A DNA stretch of 28,578 nucleotides from Galactobacter sp052108535. Its GTDB lineage: Bacteria; Actinomycetota; Actinomycetes; Actinomycetales; Micrococcaceae. Both the position numbers and the translations under genes were made by a program. Positions 27,638 to 28,578 of the stretch are shown here, one piece after another; the first letter of the stretch is position 1; every line of letters starts with the position of its first letter. The notes beneath the pieces are model-generated. The model was given only the letters and a program-made list of their open reading frames with translations. It was not told the DNA's origin and did no database searches. The stretch spans positions 1 to 28,578 of the forward strand of contig JBQDZM010000034.1 of the NCBI GenBank assembly GCA_052108535.1, written 5' to 3'.

Positions 27638-28578
27638 TTAGTCCCGGTGGGGGTCGTGGAGGAGGCGTTCGACCTCGGCGCGGTCGGCTTTGAGCTGGGC
27701 ACCGTCGGGGCGGTTGGGCCAGGCGCGCAGGTCGGTGATGATCGGCGGCGCGGAGCGGAGCAGGGTGACGGCGGTGCCGAACGGGAGCGTCCTGATCCGG
27801 TCCGGTGGGAGGATCGCGATGCGGCGGACGGAGCGCTGGTTGGAGCGGGAGCCGTAGTCTCCGACCGTGGTGGAGTCGGTCAGTTCGTCGCGCTCCCCGA
27901 TCAACGTGGAGAGGTCTTGCAGGTCGCGGCTGTTGGAAGCGCCGCCGAGGAGGATCTTCACGATCGAGGCGTCCCAGATCGCCCCGGCCTGGTGCTCCGA
28001 CCACTTGTCTCGCGCCTGCGCGAGCGACTGCAATACCGCGAGCGTCGTGATCCCCGTTCCGCCGCCCTCGGCCATCAACGTCGGGAGGCTCGGCAGGGGT
28101 GCGAGGTTCCCGATCTCATCCAGGGCGAGCAGCATCGGCGGGTCGAGGCGGGCGCCGGCGGAGCGGGCGGCGAGGCGGCGGGCGGTCTCGACCAGATCCT
28201 CCACCAGCGCCGCAACGAGCGCGGCACTGTTCCCGGCCCCGGCGCCGGTGGCGAGGAGGAACAGGGTGCCGCGCTGTCGGATGAACGCTTCCGGGTCGAA
28301 CTCCTCGCCCTCTCCCGGGGACACGGCGTCGAGCACCCGCGGGTCTGCGAGGGCTGCGAGCGAGAGGGACACGCCTTGCCAGATCGAATCCCTGGTGCGG
28401 GGGTCGGCGTCGATCATCGACGCGAGCGAGTCCGCCCACCCGGTCGCCGCATCCGGATGGTTCGTGAGGATCGCGACCGCATCCGCCGCCGACGTGGGGT
28501 CAAGCGTCCACCGGAACAACTCAGTCGGGGTACGCCGGTCCAGGGCGGCGGCGTGCAGCAATGCCTGGAGCGCGGCCC
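27638..28578 (-). CDS. TraG/VirD4-type coupling protein, N-terminal part outside window
   Basis: About 313 C-terminal residues are visible; the frame is open to the right edge (AALQALLHAAALDRRT), so the TTG at 28561 is not a true start. The Walker B segment is MLLALDEIGNLAPLPSLPTL (D and E of DEIG), followed by the conserved EGGGTGITTLAVLQSLAQAR and SNSRDLQDLSTLIGERDE that shape the ATPase ring in this family. Walker A must lie off the window. Coupling proteins bring DNA with its relaxase to a type IV secretion channel at the membrane. Eighty-seven bases separate it from the SSB-like gene. Conserved order and sequence make the family call good. Confidence 0.85.
   Translation of the reverse strand, partial: AALQALLHAAALDRRTPTELFRWTLDPTSAADAVAILTNHPDAATGWADSLASMIDADPRTRDSIWQGVSLSLAALADPRVLDAVSPGEGEEFDPEAFIRQRGTLFLLATGAGAGNSAALVAALVEDLVETARRLAARSAGARLDPPMLLALDEIGNLAPLPSLPTLMAEGGGTGITTLAVLQSLAQARDKWSEHQAGAIWDASIVKILLGGASNSRDLQDLSTLIGERDELTDSTTVGDYGSRSNQRSVRRIAILPPDRIRTLPFGTAVTLLRSAPPIITDLRAWPNRPDGAQLKADRAEVERLLHDPHRD

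Larger units (their letters stand above)
24418..28578. mobile_element. One end of an integrative (probably conjugative) element
   Basis: The element starts at tRNA-Ala(GGC) and runs beyond the right edge. Visible cargo, all on the minus strand, is a TraG/VirD4-type coupling protein (cut by the edge), an SSB-like protein, two unrecognised proteins and a large serine recombinase. The tightly packed genes, their dense CG-rich codon use and the absence of host-type leaderless promoters set it apart from the preceding DNA. A coupling protein implies conjugative transfer, but relaxase and other transfer genes would have to lie outside the window. Confidence 0.75.

Noticed and set aside
1..28578. 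CRISPR array, retron, or toxin-antitoxin pair
   Set aside because: I looked for regularly spaced repeats, a reverse transcriptase and small overlapping gene pairs with toxin motifs; none could be supported.

Overview
The window is high-GC actinobacterial DNA. The family-level content suggests order Micrococcales, probably family Micrococcaceae. Support comes from the strong G/C third-position bias, several leaderless promoters with a TANNNT box 6-7 bases before the start codon, a class C sortase with LPLTG pilins, a DUF5819/HTTM membrane pair and actinobacterial-type PanB and PanC. The genus cannot be fixed from sequence alone. One 100-N assembly gap (2410-2509) interrupts an alcohol dehydrogenase gene.

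Left part (1-4.4 kb): the end of an unrecognised gene, a small excisionase-type HTH gene, a tRNA-Ala(CGC), a small conserved-looking protein gene flanked by two 69-bp repeats, a gap-truncated zinc alcohol dehydrogenase, panC, and a probable lipoprotein. Next come three minus-strand genes (8.5-4.4 kb): panB overlapping an SDR gene by 4 bases, then a copper P-type ATPase behind a CsoR-like operator. Divergent from panB is a phytoene-dehydrogenase-like FAD oxidoreductase, followed by a DUF5819 membrane protein overlapping an HTTM-domain membrane protein by 4 bases.

Middle (12.4-17.9 kb): a sortase-assembled pilus locus. An AT-rich region carries a near-consensus promoter (TTGACA-17-TAGGAT). It drives a large LPLTG adhesin with a beta-rich, possibly propeller-like N-terminal domain, then a major pilin with pilin motif and E-boxes, then a class C sortase. 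A strong hairpin lies between adhesin and pilin. Downstream are a DHA2-type drug exporter with its divergent TetR regulator and operator, a small FMN-binding-type protein, a second TetR with an SDR gene, and an AI-2E-family transporter.

Right part (24.4 kb to the end): a tRNA-Ala(GGC) marks the edge of an integrated element. A large serine recombinase reads toward the tRNA, and its open frame continues antisense through the tRNA into host DNA. Behind it are two unrecognised small genes, an SSB-like protein and the C-terminal part of a TraG/VirD4-type coupling protein, so this is probably one end of an integrative conjugative element that continues past the window.

The most unusual points are the recombinase/tRNA read-through fusion, the DUF5819-HTTM pair, the architecture of the pilus adhesin, the twin 69-bp repeats, and the SDR translationally coupled to panB.
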